A DNA stretch of 64,000 nucleotides from positions 1,488,001 through 1,552,000 of the forward strand of contig OZ241749.1 in assembly GCA_965200945.1 (NCBI GenBank), read 5' to 3'. The DNA is from JADCRZ01 sp965200945. Lineage in GTDB: Bacteria; Bacteroidota; Bacteroidia; Chitinophagales; Chitinophagaceae. Made by a program: the position numbers and the translations under genes. Below the pieces are notes generated by a model. That model had not been told where the DNA came from. It was given only the letters and a program-made list of their open reading frames with translations, and ran no database searches. Of this stretch, positions 63,909 to 64,000 are shown piece by piece (within the stretch, counting starts at the first letter, position 1; each line of letters begins with the position of its first letter).

Positions 63909-64000
63909 TGAGGTCCCCTGGTCATTATTTGACAACCTCTCTTTTTAAATCGTTGACAAGATCCTGCTTATCCACAATGTGGCAGAGACGCCAGGCATGG

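Noticed and set aside
1..64000. tRNA, rRNA, CRISPR arrays and transposases
   Set aside because: No cloverleaf, rRNA core sequence, evenly spaced direct repeats or transposase motifs were noticed in the gaps; a covariance-model scan would be needed to exclude small RNAs.

Overview
The window looks like a chromosomal segment of a glycan-degrading Bacteroidota, most likely a Chitinophagaceae-type soil or plant-associated bacterium. The evidence is two SusC/SusD pairs, an ECF sigma/FecR pair beside a SusC with an STN signalling domain, a type IX secretion C-terminal domain, LytTR and AraC regulators, and promoter-like boxes of the Bacteroidota -33/-7 type. The genus is inferred from gene content and is not proven. 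No tRNA, rRNA, CRISPR array, transposase or phage gene was found.

Layout. 1-4.8 kb: the 3' end of a xanthine-dehydrogenase-type molybdoenzyme, then a minus-strand block of OmpR response regulator, histidine kinase, UspA-like protein and bestrophin channel. 4.8-11.5 kb: a 1,686-residue mosaic subtilase with a T9SS sorting domain, a small secreted protein that is a stand-alone paralogue of its propeptide, and a small outer-membrane-type protein. 11.6-24.4 kb: polysaccharide utilisation locus 1 (ECF sigma, FecR anti-sigma, GH106-like rhamnosidase, SusC with STN, SusD, Tat-exported TIM-barrel hydrolase-like protein, and a Tat-exported enolase-superfamily dehydratase broken by one frameshift). 24.4-28.0 kb, minus strand: GMC oxidoreductase, its small Tat subunit and an exported Gfo/Idh/MocA oxidoreductase. 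28-32.7 kb: aldo/keto reductase, GH28 polygalacturonase-like enzyme, SGNH hydrolase and a lipoprotein. 32.9-35.0 kb: topoisomerase III, followed by a 900-bp repeat-rich gap. 35.9-50 kb: exported sugar isomerase-like proteins, VOC protein, alginate-lyase-family protein, outer-membrane barrel, YdeI-like protein, GH43, SDR, small membrane protein, glycolipid-binding-domain protein, LytS/LytTR pair, a second aldo/keto reductase and a LacI regulator. 50.2-63.9 kb: locus 2 (AraC regulator, large glycoside-hydrolase-like protein, parallel beta-helix protein, a second repeat-rich gap, SusC, SusD, GH3).

How it may work together. The enzyme set (rhamnosidase, polygalacturonase-like, uronate-lyase-family, GH43, GH3, beta-helix protein, SGNH hydrolase) suits a branched acidic plant polysaccharide such as pectin or rhamnogalacturonan, although the substrate is inferred. 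An unusually large share of enzymes that are normally cytoplasmic (enolase-superfamily, Gfo/Idh/MocA, xylose-isomerase-like TIM barrels, VOC) carry export signals here. Together with the GMC/small-subunit pair they suggest periplasmic oxidation and elimination chemistry on sugars.

Non-coding highlights: two diverged copies of a ~258-bp intergenic repeat ending in a perfect GCAA-loop hairpin, four copies of a TTTGTCTGAACC-type repeat, a nested 69-bp palindrome, and a perfect 26-bp terminator stem.
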